A stretch of DNA of 64,000 nucleotides from Brachionus plicatilis (lineage: Eukaryota; Rotifera; Eurotatoria; Ploima; Brachionidae): positions 210,828-274,827 of the forward strand of contig QEOQ01000435.1 of the NCBI GenBank assembly GCA_010279815.1, in the 5' to 3' direction. The notes under the pieces were generated by a model that did not search any database, was not told the origin of the DNA, and saw nothing but the letters and a program-made list of their open reading frames with translations. Shown here piece by piece: positions 21,270-31,220 of the stretch. Made by a program: the position numbers and the translations under genes. The stretch's first letter is position 1. Each line of letters starts with the position of its first letter.

Positions 21270-22472
21270 TAGTGTTGGGGGTCGGTCGAGAGGCCACGTG
21301 GCCGGCCAGAAAAAAAAAATGGCCGAGACCGTGGCCGGCCGTGCAAGCGGCCAAAAAACGGCCGGTCCATTTAACGGCCAATGACCGTGCCTGGCCGGCC
21401 AAGCCGCGGCCAACTGACGGACCGACCGTGAAATGGCCGGCCAAATTTTAAAAGACCGTGAGGTGGCCGTTCGACCTTCGGCCTAAAAAAAAAACGACCG
21501 TAAAGTGGCCGGCCAACTGACTGACCGACCGTGAAGTGGCCGGCCAAATTTTAGAAAACCGTGAGGTGGCCGGCCAACTATCGGCCAAAATAAAAACCGA
21601 CCGCGAAGTGGCCGGCCTACTGACGGACCGACCGTGTGGTGGCCGGCCAACTGACTGACCGACCGTGAAGTGGCCGGCCAACTGATTGACCGACCGTGTG
21701 GTGGCCGGCCAACTGAAACACCGTTAAACGGCCGACCGTGTGCAGACCGGCCGGCCACAAAACGGTCCAAAAAAAAATTTTACTAAGATGTTTAAAAAAA
21801 TTTAAAAACATTAAAGAAAAATTAAAAATTTTAAAGAAATAAACATTAAAACTAATTAGATTTTCATCATCGATTTTTATATATCTAATTTTTTTTATTA
21901 AAATCGTTTTTATAAAAAAACTATCTAAAATACCGAATTATAAATTTATATATAAAATTTAACGATTTTTGAAAAATATCGAAAAAATTTGGGGTTAATA
22001 ATTAAAAATTACCTGATCCAAAATTTTGATAAATAATAATTTCTACTTTTAATACCTTTAAATTTTTTTTTTAAATATCCTAGTAAAATTTTTTTTTGGA
22101 CCGTTTTGTGGCCGGCCGGTCTGCACACGGTCGGCCGTTTTACGGCCTTTCAGTTGGCCGGCCACCACACGGTCGGTCCGTCAGTTGGCCGGCCACTTCG
22201 CGGTCGGTTTTTATTTTGGCCGATAGTTGGCCGGCCACCTCACGGTTTTCTAAAATTTGGCCGGCCACTTCACGGTCGGTCTGTCTTGTGGCCGGCCTTG
22301 GAAAGGTCGGCCATTTTAAAAACGGTCCACAGACGGTCGGTCAATTCACGGACGGTCTAAAATGCGGTCGTTAAATTCACGGCCAAAATAGGCCGTTTAA
22401 ACTGGCCGGCCAAGTGGCCGTTCAAGTCCGGCCGTAGACCGGCCGGCCAAAGTTGGCCGCCGCCCAACACTA
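21270..22472. mobile_element. hAT-family MITE with GC-rich subterminal repeats
   Basis: 1,203 bp bounded by TAGTGTTGGG ... CCCAACACTA and flanked by an exact 8-bp duplication CAAATAAT (21262-21269 and 22473-22480), the hAT signature. Both ~450-bp arms are built of GGCCGGCC-centred units (gtggccggccaactgac and similar) in opposite orientation. The middle (about 21780-22090) is AT-rich and has no transposase. The apparent frames in the arms (Gly/Pro/Arg-rich) are artefacts of the repeats. Confidence 0.92.
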
Positions 22473-23228
22473 CAAATAATTGTCTTGTCAATTACTTTAA
22501 AATATGGTTCTATATTTGTTGGTGCTGGTTGCTAAAAAATTTGTTGATTACCAATTGACAAACATCGAACAACTTGAATGTCAACATTATCCAACATGTC
22601 ATGATTTGTTTCATAAGATTTGTACAATGGAAATATAAGACTTGATTTTTTGTAGTCAAAAGGTGAATAATATCCCAATTCATGTTGAATATTAACACTT
22701 GAATGAATTAATTTTTCATGTTCCAAATAATTATACAAATAATCAACAAATGGATGATGATTTTCCATACTCAATTCATGCACAAATGTTTTGATAAACA
22801 ATAAACTTTGATTTTGAACAATTTTCACATTATCAAATATCCATTTGTTATAACGATGTCTATTTTTTTGTATATAGTCCAACAAAAGCATTTCATAATC
22901 AATCAAATAGCAATTTGTACGTCTCAACGAATCAATACCGCATGAAAATTCCAGCAGTGGTTCAAATTGTCTAAACGAAGCAAAAATATCATCTTGTAAA
23001 TAAAAATCAACAACCAACAAATAATTTTCCAAATGTTTAAAAACAGAGTTTAATGAATTATTTTGTAACAAAGTATATTCAAAATAAGGAACATATCTAT
23101 CATAACATGAGCACGAAAAATCATAGTTACTTGTAAAATGAGATTTTAATACAATTTTTTCAAATGGTATTCGCATTGTTCCGTTTCTATTTAATGATTC
23201 ACGACTATAATCATTTTCTAATTCAATC

Positions 23229-23608
23229 TGTTACTGGCAGACTAAATAACCTAATAATATCTTTGAATAGTTAAAATTTATCTATTTTTAAATGATTGAT
23301 CGTTCTGGTTATATTTGTATTTTAATCTATTTTTAATTATATTTTTATTGATGTTTGCTTTTGATTTTTGTAGTCTTATCGATTTAATTATTTTTTAAAT
23401 TAAGACTTAGCTTTTGTTGGACTATAAATACGAGTTTCGATATTCTAGAAATTCGAATATCTCCCAAAAAGTTAAGTTAGGCCAAACTCAACTATTCTCA
23501 TTCTTTCTAAAACTGTTTTCTTATTTTAAATAAATATTCTAAATAATTATTTCAAACTAATTATTAAATTTCATCCTTATCCCCATAGACCTCTAGAGTC
23601 AAGTTACA
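23229..23608 (+). mobile_element. Solo LTR (about 380 bp)
   Basis: It starts TGTTACTGGCAG and ends AAGTTACA (TG...CA ends). In between are a TATA box TATAAATA at 23423-23430 and AATAAA at 23529-23534, in the order expected for U3-R-U5 on the plus strand. The flanking 5-mers CAATC and GTATC agree at three of five positions, consistent with an old 5-bp duplication. It lies inside the LysM gene, antisense to it. Confidence 0.75.
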
Positions 23609-24574
23609 GTATCGGGTAGATGCGGTAACAAATCAAGTCAACGCTTGTATTAAAACGAGCTGCTAATAATTGCAAATCTAAATTGTCTTTGTTTTCATAA
23701 ATAATGTTTAAATATGGAATAATCAATATTTTTTCATCATATGATGTATAGTTGTTATTTTTTTTTATTAATTTTTCTACAGAAATATCATATTTTTTTG
23801 CAATTGACAAATAAGTTTCAACCTGTCTAACAAAATGTTTAATAAATGTACGTTGTATATGGTATAAATTTTCAATTTTTTTTTAAACCAATATCAAAAT
23901 TATTGTTTGACATTTCAATATAAATGTTTTCGTCTACAACAATGAAATTTGATCCGTCAGCTACGTATATTACATTTTGAAATGTATTATTATAATCAAA
24001 CAAATTTTGTACATCTAATATACATAGATTTAATTCGTTCAACAATTGTTCAACAGATGCATTAGATTTAATTACATGATATTTTCCTTTTTTGGAATAT
24101 ATTGGTAAAGGTGTAAAATATAATGAAAATTTTAATAATGGATGATCATCCAATTTTTCGTCATCAAACTTTTCAACAACACTTTTATCAAAACATAGTC
24201 CATCCAATGTTAATTTAGATAGATGCCAACTTTTTTCAAAATATTTGTTAACAAATAAAATTGAAGACATGATGTTTTTTTAATTATTGTTTTTGAATTC
24301 CTTTTATATTTTATTTTGTGTTTATGCGTGTAAAATTTTTGATATTTTAAAAGTAATACCAGGATGAATACTAGATTCGGTTTAATGTTTATCATAGAAA
24401 TTTTATGTTATACTTCTAACATGTTAATAGTGGACATAATTCAAGATTTTAAAAAAATTGATTTAATGGAAATTACAAAATTAAATCGTTAAGTTTAAAG
24501 ACTTAACCTTTTTATAAAAAATAAAATATATAACAGAATTTTTTTATTTCATATTACATATAACATTTACAGAG

Positions 24575-24582
24575 TATAAATA
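24575..24582 (+). promoter_or_regulatory. TATAAATA box
   Basis: It sits ~41 bp upstream of the ATG at 24623. A similar gtataaataat lies ~35 bp before the ATG at 33098. This is weak evidence in such AT-rich DNA. Confidence 0.3.
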
Positions 24583-24622
24583 AGTGTGTTTTTATTGTGT
24601 TTTATAAAATTAAAAAAAATTA

Positions 24623-24811
24623 ATGGATCCAATTATTGAATATGAACATTATGATAGTGATTGTGAAGACGAATGTGAAGAAAGATATTTGATTCTCGTT
24701 AAAGAAAATCAAAGACTCAAAGAATTGATACAAAAGTTGGAAATTACGTTCAATGCCATCAAATCTGAAGTTGCAATTCAATTTAATCAAAACATACCAA
24801 AAAAATTGTAG
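24623..24811 (+). CDS. Small acidic/coiled-coil protein (62 aa)
   Basis: An intact frame. The acidic N terminus (EYEHYDSDCEDECEE) is followed by a heptad-like helix (LVKENQRLKELIQKLEI). A TATAAATA box lies ~45 bp upstream (24575-24582), a plausible promoter. Convergent with the next gene, 1 bp apart. Function unknown. Confidence 0.55.
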   Translation: MDPIIEYEHYDSDCEDECEERYLILVKENQRLKELIQKLEITFNAIKSEVAIQFNQNIPKKL

Positions 24812-24812
24812 T

Positions 24813-25070
24813 TTAAAATTTAAAAATTTTATTATTTAGCCAACAAATAATATTTAAAAAAAAACCTTCATTGTCTTTTTTTGGTTTTACTTGATCTGGA
24901 TAGTTATTACTAAAATCACCCCAAAGAACATCATCAATATTGGGTTTAATGATTTCATGTAGTGTATTTTTAGCCATTAGAATAACCAATGTACCAATAA
25001 TAGTTATTAAACTGAATGAAAACAACATAATTTTATTTAATAAATAATTTTTAAAGAAAAAAAAAAACAA
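24813..25070 (-). CDS. Small membrane protein (85 aa)
   Basis: An N-terminal Phe run, then a clear transmembrane segment (about 14-32, IMLFSFSLITIIGTLVILM), then a hydrophilic tail with WGDFSNNYPDQVKP. Intact. An inner ATG (residue 15) is an alternative start just before the membrane segment. Function unknown. Confidence 0.55.
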   Translation of the reverse strand: MFFFFFKNYLLNKIMLFSFSLITIIGTLVILMAKNTLHEIIKPNIDDVLWGDFSNNYPDQVKPKKDNEGFFLNIICWLNNKIFKF

Positions 25071-25085
25071 ATTATTCTTACAATA

Positions 25086-26044
25086 TTACTCTTTTTTTTT
25101 TTCTTGCAAATTATCAACAAATTTGTAAATTTCCTCCATATAGTCGTTGTATTAATGTAATTTATCAGCATATACATGGTTTCCAGCATCATTTATAATT
25201 TTTAAAAATGTTTAACTTCTTGATCGTTATTCAATAATATCGTTGGCTACATCTTTTCTAACCCACGATTTTTCACCATTAAATAAACCATGTCGGAATA
25301 TATATGTCAATTTTGTCTATTCAATTGATCATTGGATTTTTTGCATATTAAGCATGATTTGCAATACTACGAAATCCTTCCTCACCATTTTCGTGATAAT
25401 TATTAATACCAAAAATGTTTTCATAAATTAAATTTGGATTTTTCAATATTTGAGCATATTGTTTTTTAAAATCTGGTCTCATTAGTTTAAACAAATAATA
25501 ACCCGATAACCCTAATTTTCTAAATATAGAAAGAGGATTAATTATTTTGCTAACAAATATCATAAATTTATAATGAATAGATATCTTTGGATCTTGTATA
25601 TTTGGATTTTTTACTAGAAATCTCCAAGGATCTGTTAAAACTAATGCAACAACATGTTGTGGATATTTTATAGCATAAGTACTTGTTAAATGACATCCAA
25701 AACTATGACCAAATAATATAAATTGTTCAAGATTCATTTTTTTGCGCCATTGTTCAATTGAGTTAACAAATTGAGATTCAGCAATTGTTGGATCATTGCT
25801 AAATTTGATATTTCTAGAACTTTGACCAAATCCAATTAATTCAAATGCATAAAATGGTCGTGAACGACTCATTTTTTCAAAATTTGGTAACCACAATGCT
25901 AGACCAGCAGAAAATCCATGTACCAATACAATAGGTGTTTTTTTTTATTGATAAAATTGTGTCAGCACTCAATGTCCACATTTTATCATTTTCATCAAGC
26001 TAAACAAAAAAGCGTCTTGTTTTAATTGCCAAACTGTGAAACAT
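25086..26044 (-). pseudogene. ABHD4/5-like alpha/beta hydrolase
   Basis: The frame at 25926-25348 has the family hallmarks: VHGFSAGLALWLPN (oxyanion loop), YAFELIGFGQSSR, SIEQWRKKMNL, the nucleophile elbow GHSFG, LTDPW and RPDFK. Upstream, beyond an A9 homopolymer frameshift at about 25940, lies the expected KMWTLS segment, and the likely start is ATG 26044. Downstream, after TAA and TGA stops and another frameshift, come the NGEKSWV and GNHVYAD segments; the latter holds the catalytic His. The final TAA is at 25086. Relatives act on lipid droplets as acyltransferase/lipase cofactors or N-acyl phospholipid lipases; here the nucleophile Ser is present, as in ABHD4. Four stops and two frameshifts make it non-functional. 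Confidence 0.85.
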
Positions 26045-26151
26045 TTGTTCTTATACACATTTGGAATTTGATGCAAAATTGAAAAAATAAATGTTTGCAA
26101 GTCTATCAAATAAAAATTTTAAAATTTTGAACATTTTTTTGCAGGTTTTTT

Positions 26152-26564
26152 TTATTCTGTTTTGAATTTCGAAATAACAAAATTTGATAAACATAATTCC
26201 AAATTGTTAATATCAATGTTTATTATATTTACATCCAATAATTTATTTTTTGTTTGATAAACTCTAGTTTTTTCAGTGTTAAATATAGGAAAAAAAACAA
26301 TGTAATCTTCATTAAAAAATGCTAATATATAAGGATGAAAATTTAAGGTGTGTGAATAGAGTTGTGTATTTAGTTCAGATTGTGTAAATTTTTTTTCTCT
26401 TCACAAGTAAATCCATTCGATTTTACAACTGAATTAATAATTGTATGATCTGAATCATAAGGAATCATCCTCGGTATTGAAATCAATCGATCTTCTTCAT
26501 AGATATTATTATCATTTTCAAATTTTCCGTAATAAAATTCAATATATTTTTCTTTGCTTTCCAT
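26152..26564 (-). pseudogene. Hypothetical protein with poly-A frameshift
   Basis: ATG at 26564 (ESKEKYIEFYYGKFEN). After CEEKK an eight-A run shifts the frame, and the text continues with SELNTQLYSHTLNFHPY and YIVFFPIFNTEKTRVY to TAA 26154-26152. About 137 residues; function unknown. Its start overlaps the end of the preceding small gene. Confidence 0.55.
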
Positions 26565-26694
26565 TAAAATACGCTACATAAATGTCACTCAATATGAAAA
26601 ATTCATTAGATATTGGACCTTGTTTAATTTTTAAAGTTTTCTTTTTTTTTACATCATCAGGTGAATTTTCCTCTAATTTTCGTTTATTGGACAT
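26539..26694 (-). CDS. Small basic protein (51 aa)
   Basis: ATG at 26694, TGA at 26541-26539. The Lys-rich N-terminal half (SNKRKLEEN, VKKKKTLKIK) could be a nuclear localisation signal. It overlaps the next gene's start by 26 bp in another frame. Unrecognised. Confidence 0.45.
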   Translation of the reverse strand: MSNKRKLEENSPDDVKKKKTLKIKQGPISNEFFILSDIYVAYFNGKQRKIY

Positions 26695-26805
26695 TTTTGA
26701 TTTGATTAAATATTTATTGTAATTTATAATTATATTTATTAATAATTTTTTAAAAATGAAAGGAGTTGTTGCAGTAAAAAAAAAAACCTAAAATAAATAT
26801 ATATA

Positions 26806-28661
26806 ATGAAAATAATAAATATGATAAAATTACATATGATCCTAACCCGACAACCACTATATGAAAGAAATGTTAGTAAATGTATTCGTAATTTAACTGG
26901 TCTAGACCAATACGAATTGTATATTAAACTAAATGATTTGATGATTGATGTTTATTATCCATTACTTCATATTGAACCAGAAGGATCCTATAAATTTTTT
27001 GAAGTTATTAATAAACTAAAATACACAGAAGTGATTTATGATCATTTTAACTATGAAAAACGTGACGATAAAATGACAGCTATAGAAACATTATTATCAC
27101 GGATACAATTTGGATTAGAACTAGGTAAAGAATGTAATGATAAAGATAACACAAATTTAAAAGCAATTGGAAATGAAAAGTATGACATATTTGAAAAATT
27201 GAAAAAAATTAAGGTTAAATCAATAGATGATATAGGCAAAGATGATAATTGTTATAAAAAATATTTATTTTCATTTAATTCCAGAGACCCACAAAAAAAA
27301 ATTAAGTGCATTTTATGAGCTGTATTAAGAATATTTTGATGATAGACTATTCACGGTCGAAGATTCACACACATGTGCATTGTATTCATGGAAACTTGGA
27401 TCTTTATGCATAAGATTTTATAGACCACCATATTTAAATCAGCCCAATAACGATTTAACATGGATAATGAACTTATTTACAAACCATTATAACAGACAAA
27501 TAGAAGAAATAAATAGATATAAAAAATTTGTTGATTGTATTGGTCAATTGAGTGATGACTATTTGGAGATTAATGTAAATTGCTGGACTTATGAAATAGA
27601 AAAATTTTTAATGGAAATAAAAATAATTGTTTAGATTTAAAACTTGGATTTGAACATAATGGTATATTATAAACAGCAAAAACGATTAAAAATTGTGGTG
27701 ATTATGATAAACTGAAATTAGAACTTGCACATCGATTGAGTGAGTTTCGATCTGCTGGATATTTTAATGATATAAGTGCAGCTTCATTAAGTGTTTGTTT
27801 ATCATTAATATTTTATATGTAACTTCCTTGGTTAGAAAATAAAAAAAAGGTTTTAGAATTTCATGAATATTAATTAGAAACAGAGTGTAATCTTATTCCT
27901 ATATTAAGAGGAACAAAAAATAGATATGAAAATGAAATTCTTATTACACAAGCACACAAATATGAACCTTATAAATCATTACAGGGAATGGAAGCATATA
28001 ATAGAATAGCAGAACTGGTTGTTGAAAGAGATGAACGATACAAATAACTAAACACTGATACAAATGAATATTTAACAATTTTAAAATATCTGGGTCATTT
28101 TTTTAAAACTGGAGAGATAAAGTTATCTTATGAAAAGTTCAAAATTTATAAAATAAACTCAGCTGATTTTCATAAAGAGAATAGTTTAATGCTTAGTCAA
28201 TCAAATAAATATATAGATGTTTTTACTAGTGTCAATTAAGAAGAAAATATAAATGTTTTTGGAGCAGCAGGTGGAATGATTAGATCTTATCATAAAGGAA
28301 AAAAATATTTACTGTTGGGCAAAGAAAGAGGTGTAGAAGAACGAGGTACTTTTTGTACAATGTTGGGGAAAGGAGACCTAAATGAAACTTTTGAGTCAGC
28401 TGCAATTAAAGAAATTTATGAGGAATCAATGTTTTTTTTGTGTTTCCGTCATTAAGACATTATTCTTGGACTTGTATTGCAACCGGTAATCGTATGAATA
28501 TTAAATACCATGTCGTATGGCAATTATTTGTAAAATATGTTTCTCCAGAATTACTTGCACAAAAACTTAAAACAGCAAAAGAACAAAAATATAAACAAAT
28601 TGAATTTTATAAACAATCATATAAAATGGATGAATACAAATGGTTTGACTATGAGGAATAA
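26806..28661 (+). pseudogene. Long protein with C-terminal Nudix hydrolase domain, heavily broken
   Basis: A gene of about 610 codons. The first clean part is 26806-27318, the next 27380-27634; after a shift, one frame from ~27636 to 28430 is crossed by five TAA codons. At 28256-28430 the sequence has GAAGGMIRSY, LLLGKERGVEERG and a Nudix box G-x5-E-x7-KEIYEES, whose arrangement fits diphosphate hydrolysis with the usual Lys/Arg-Glu-x2-Glu-Glu metal ligands. A T-run frameshift at 28431-28440 leads into the final frame (SLRHYSWTCIATG...FDYEE). Large DNA viruses often carry Nudix proteins that remove mRNA caps; that role here is inference. The N-terminal 480 residues are not recognised. Confidence 0.65.
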
Positions 28662-28755
28662 TTATATTTTTATTTTATGACAAGCTAATTGAATGAATAC
28701 AAATGGTTTGACTATGAGGAATAATTATATTTTTATTTTATGACAAGCTAATTAT
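28630..28755. repeat. 63-bp tandem duplication
   Basis: The 63 bp at 28630-28692, covering the last codons and stop of the Nudix gene, is repeated exactly or nearly so at 28693-28755. Confidence 0.9.
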
Positions 28756-29527
28756 TAATGAAACCGTTAATATTGGTACCAATTTGAAAATAAAAAAAAT
28801 AAAATTTACGAATAGAATTAACATTGAAAATGAAACATTGGAATTTAAATTTAATGCATATACAAAATCAGCTAGTAAAGAAATAAATGAAAAAGTTATT
28901 TTAAGACCTATTATGTGCAATTTTTTTTTGGAAGATGTAAAGCATATCAAATTATCTGTTGTTTGTTCATCACGTATTAAATCAAAAAAATATCTAACTA
29001 TACTAGAACCTAAATTTGTTTCTGATATAATGAATAATGAATTAGCAAAAAAAAACTATATCCAAATGATAAATATGAAATGTTTATTAGACGATATAGA
29101 CGTACATGCTTCTGATATGTTTATCAATTGTTATTTAAAAGAATATAATATTTTGTCTTATTATTTGAGTTATTACAAATTTAATTTTTTGTCTATACTT
29201 CTAAAACGAATGGCATTGGGAGAAAGTGACACAATACAAAGTTCTCGCAATTATAATAATCATATCTGTAACACTAATAAATGTACAAATAAAACTTAGA
29301 ATTATTATTGTGATAATTGTTGTTTATCAACTAACACGACTTAAAATAATATAAGTAGCGAAGCTCAATTCAAAAGGGTGTTTTTAACAAATAGATCATT
29401 AGAGAGATCTCATCATCTTAAAATGGAGCTTTTTAATACAAATTGGAATTTTTATCAACTTTTTCACTATAAAGTAACTAACTATTGGTTTCCTATGACA
29501 AGGTCACCACCTTTCAGAAGGTGGTGA
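28750..29527 (+). pseudogene. Hypothetical protein with cysteine cluster, two in-frame stops
   Basis: One frame runs from about 28750 (no ATG; the start was probably lost in the 63-bp duplication) to TGA 29525-29527. TAG at 29297 and TAA at 29342 interrupt a Cys-rich stretch: HICNTNKC before the TAG and YYCDNCC after it, a possible zinc site. Beyond them the same frame continues with SSEAQFKRVFL and NYWFPMTRSPP. The final codons lie within a perfect hairpin. Not recognised. Confidence 0.5.
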
Positions 29528-29528
29528 C
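29503..29528. terminator. Perfect 11-bp hairpin with 4-nt loop
   Basis: gtcaccacctt - tcag - aaggtggtgac is GC-rich for this block and includes the stop codon of the preceding gene. It could act in transcription termination or RNA stability. Its role is unproven. Confidence 0.5.
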
Positions 29529-29532
29529 AATG

Positions 29533-29878
29533 AAACTCTTTTAATTTGTCGTCCATTTCTGAAAAATCAAAAATTTAGTTTAATGATATTTTGACCATTA
29601 CATCTTTTAATGTTTTTTGATTAGACTCTGTTGATATTGTGTCTTTTATATCTATTGTGTGATCACTACATTCGGGACAACAAATAACATCAATTGTTCT
29701 TTGAATAACATGTTTATATTTGGTCAGTTTACCACAAGCCAATTCAATAGGCAATTCTTCAATTTAACATTCAATATCAACAGAGTCTAATCAAAAAACA
29801 TTAAAAGATGTAAAGATCAAAATATCATTAAACTAACTTTTTGATTTTTCAGAATTGGACGACAAATTAAAAGAGTTT
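29533..29878. repeat. Inverted duplication, 107-bp arms, 132-bp spacer
   Basis: 29533-29639 pairs with 29772-29878 (coordinate sum 59411) with about four mismatches and no gaps. The arms carry the 5' end of the WD40/RING gene. The left arm preserves ATG where the right arm, in front of the gene body, has TTG. Confidence 0.9.
29575..29766 (-). pseudogene. Fragment of a Cys-rich protein
   Basis: A minus-strand frame of about 60 codons ending at TAA 29577-29575 has ELACGKLTKY and VICCPECSDH, a possible zinc knuckle. No start is visible; it begins inside the inverted-duplication spacer. It may be the end of a gene that once lay upstream of the WD40/RING gene. Confidence 0.35.
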
Positions 29879-31182
29879 GAACAAAAAATGAACGAACATG
29901 CCATTGAATTAATGGAACATGTGTCAAGTGTTAAATATGAACTTGAGACACTCAAAAATAATAATTCACCAGACACAGTTTATAAACAAAGACGTGTGAA
30001 TGAATTGGAGACTACAATTAGTTTTTTTGAAAATAAAATCGATGAATTATTTGATGAAATAGAGCCGTTTAAATTTACATGTGATTTTCCATTATTAAAT
30101 ACAAATTATATATGCGATGTGCCGTTGGAAATTTGTAGAGTATATGAACTAAGTAAAATATTGCAATTAACAGATTCATATGGCGTTTACTCAAATGTAA
30201 AAATTGGCGACGGTACAGAAATAGCATGTGGGTGTGGTGATGGAAAAATTCGCATAATTAATCTTGAACAATTTGAATGTGAAAAATATCTTGAAGGAAG
30301 CCACGTTCATAGTTAAACCAAACTTGAATATCTCAATAATAAACTATTAAGTGTATCTAAACATGAATGTTCAATTGTTATTTGGGACATGGAATGTTCA
30401 TATTCGAATAATGAACAATGTTTAATTTTTATGAAAAATACAAATACATACACTTCTTGTGGTCATTATGTTCATTTGAATTGTATAAATGAATGGGAAA
30501 AAGTTAAAAAAATATGTCCTTATTGTCGTAATCAATATTATGAAATTCAATCTAAAACAAAATTTTATAATGATCAAATAGATTTTACAAGCGTTACAAA
30601 TAATGAATTTGTATCTGTATCAAGCAAGTCAACATTGTCAATTTGTAAATTAGAAGATTCAAAAAAAATAAAAAAATATCTTGAATATTTTCAAGAAGTT
30701 GAATTTATAAAAATAAAAAATAATATTATGATTGGAGGAGCTCCTAATCAAATAAATGCATATTATTTGAGTAATTGTAAACATTTGTGTACAATGTTAA
30801 AACGTGACAAATATGATAAAATATCATGTATCGAAATTATAAATGAAGAATGGTTGCAAGTAGTAATAATAAAATAATAAAATTATGGAATCTGAACACC
30901 GAAAAATGAGAACATGTAATGGAAGGACATGAAGATGAAATTACAAATCTTTTATTTGTGGAACCATGGACATTGATAAGTACAAGTAAAGATTGTACAA
31001 TAAAAATGTGGGATTTGCAAAAAATTTATTGTTTTAAAACAATCACGGAACATAAATGAAGTGTACTTTGTGTACAAATATTGGACAAAAATCGAATGGT
31101 GACAAGTGACGTAGAAGGTAATGTATTCTATTGGAATTTTGATAAATTTAACCTTTATCCCAAAAATTTACTTTGGTCATAA
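29855..31182 (+). pseudogene. WD40-repeat protein with an internal RING finger
   Basis: It begins at TTG 29855 (an ATG survives in the inverted copy). Residues 1-75 form a coiled coil (KEFEQKMNEHAIELM). Propeller blades follow (IACGCGDGKIRIINL; CSIVIWDME). Between blades sits a RING: C-x6-C ... TSCGHYVHLNCINEW ... CPYCR, the order of a RING-type E3 ligase. After a frameshift near 30880 there are more blades (GHEDEITNLLF, TSKDCTIKMWDL, TSDVEGNVFYWNF) to TAA 31180-31182. Stops: TAA 30314, TAA-TAA ~30875, and two TGA in the last part, one replacing the usual Gly after HK. About 440 residues; probably a ubiquitin-ligase-like adaptor when intact. Confidence 0.72.
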
Positions 31183-31220
31183 ATCAAATACAAGTTGAAT
31201 TTTTTTTTAATTTCCCAAAT

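Larger units (their letters stand above)
20414..24270 (-). pseudogene. Large LysM-domain protein gene interrupted by a solo LTR and a hAT MITE
   Basis: ATG at 24270. Residues ~1-132 end in a poly-A frameshift near 23875. The following frame has a good LysM pattern (YLSIAKKYDISVEKLIKKN then ILIIP), with one weaker LysM-like unit before it (YHVIKSNASVEQLL) and the start of another after it. LysM modules bind chitin or peptidoglycan sugars. At 23608 a solo LTR intervenes; past it, with the 5-bp duplication counted, the same frame resumes and runs to a TAG at 22534. The frame then crosses the hAT insertion exactly once its 8-bp duplication is removed. It ends after three TAA, one TGA and a frameshift near 20725, at 20414. 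Uninterrupted length would be about 750 residues; the C-terminal 500 are unrecognised. Confidence 0.65.

Noticed and set aside
21102..22374. Gly/Arg/Pro-rich open frames on both strands
   Set aside because: They are by-products of GC-rich inverted repeats in the hAT MITE and have no domain.
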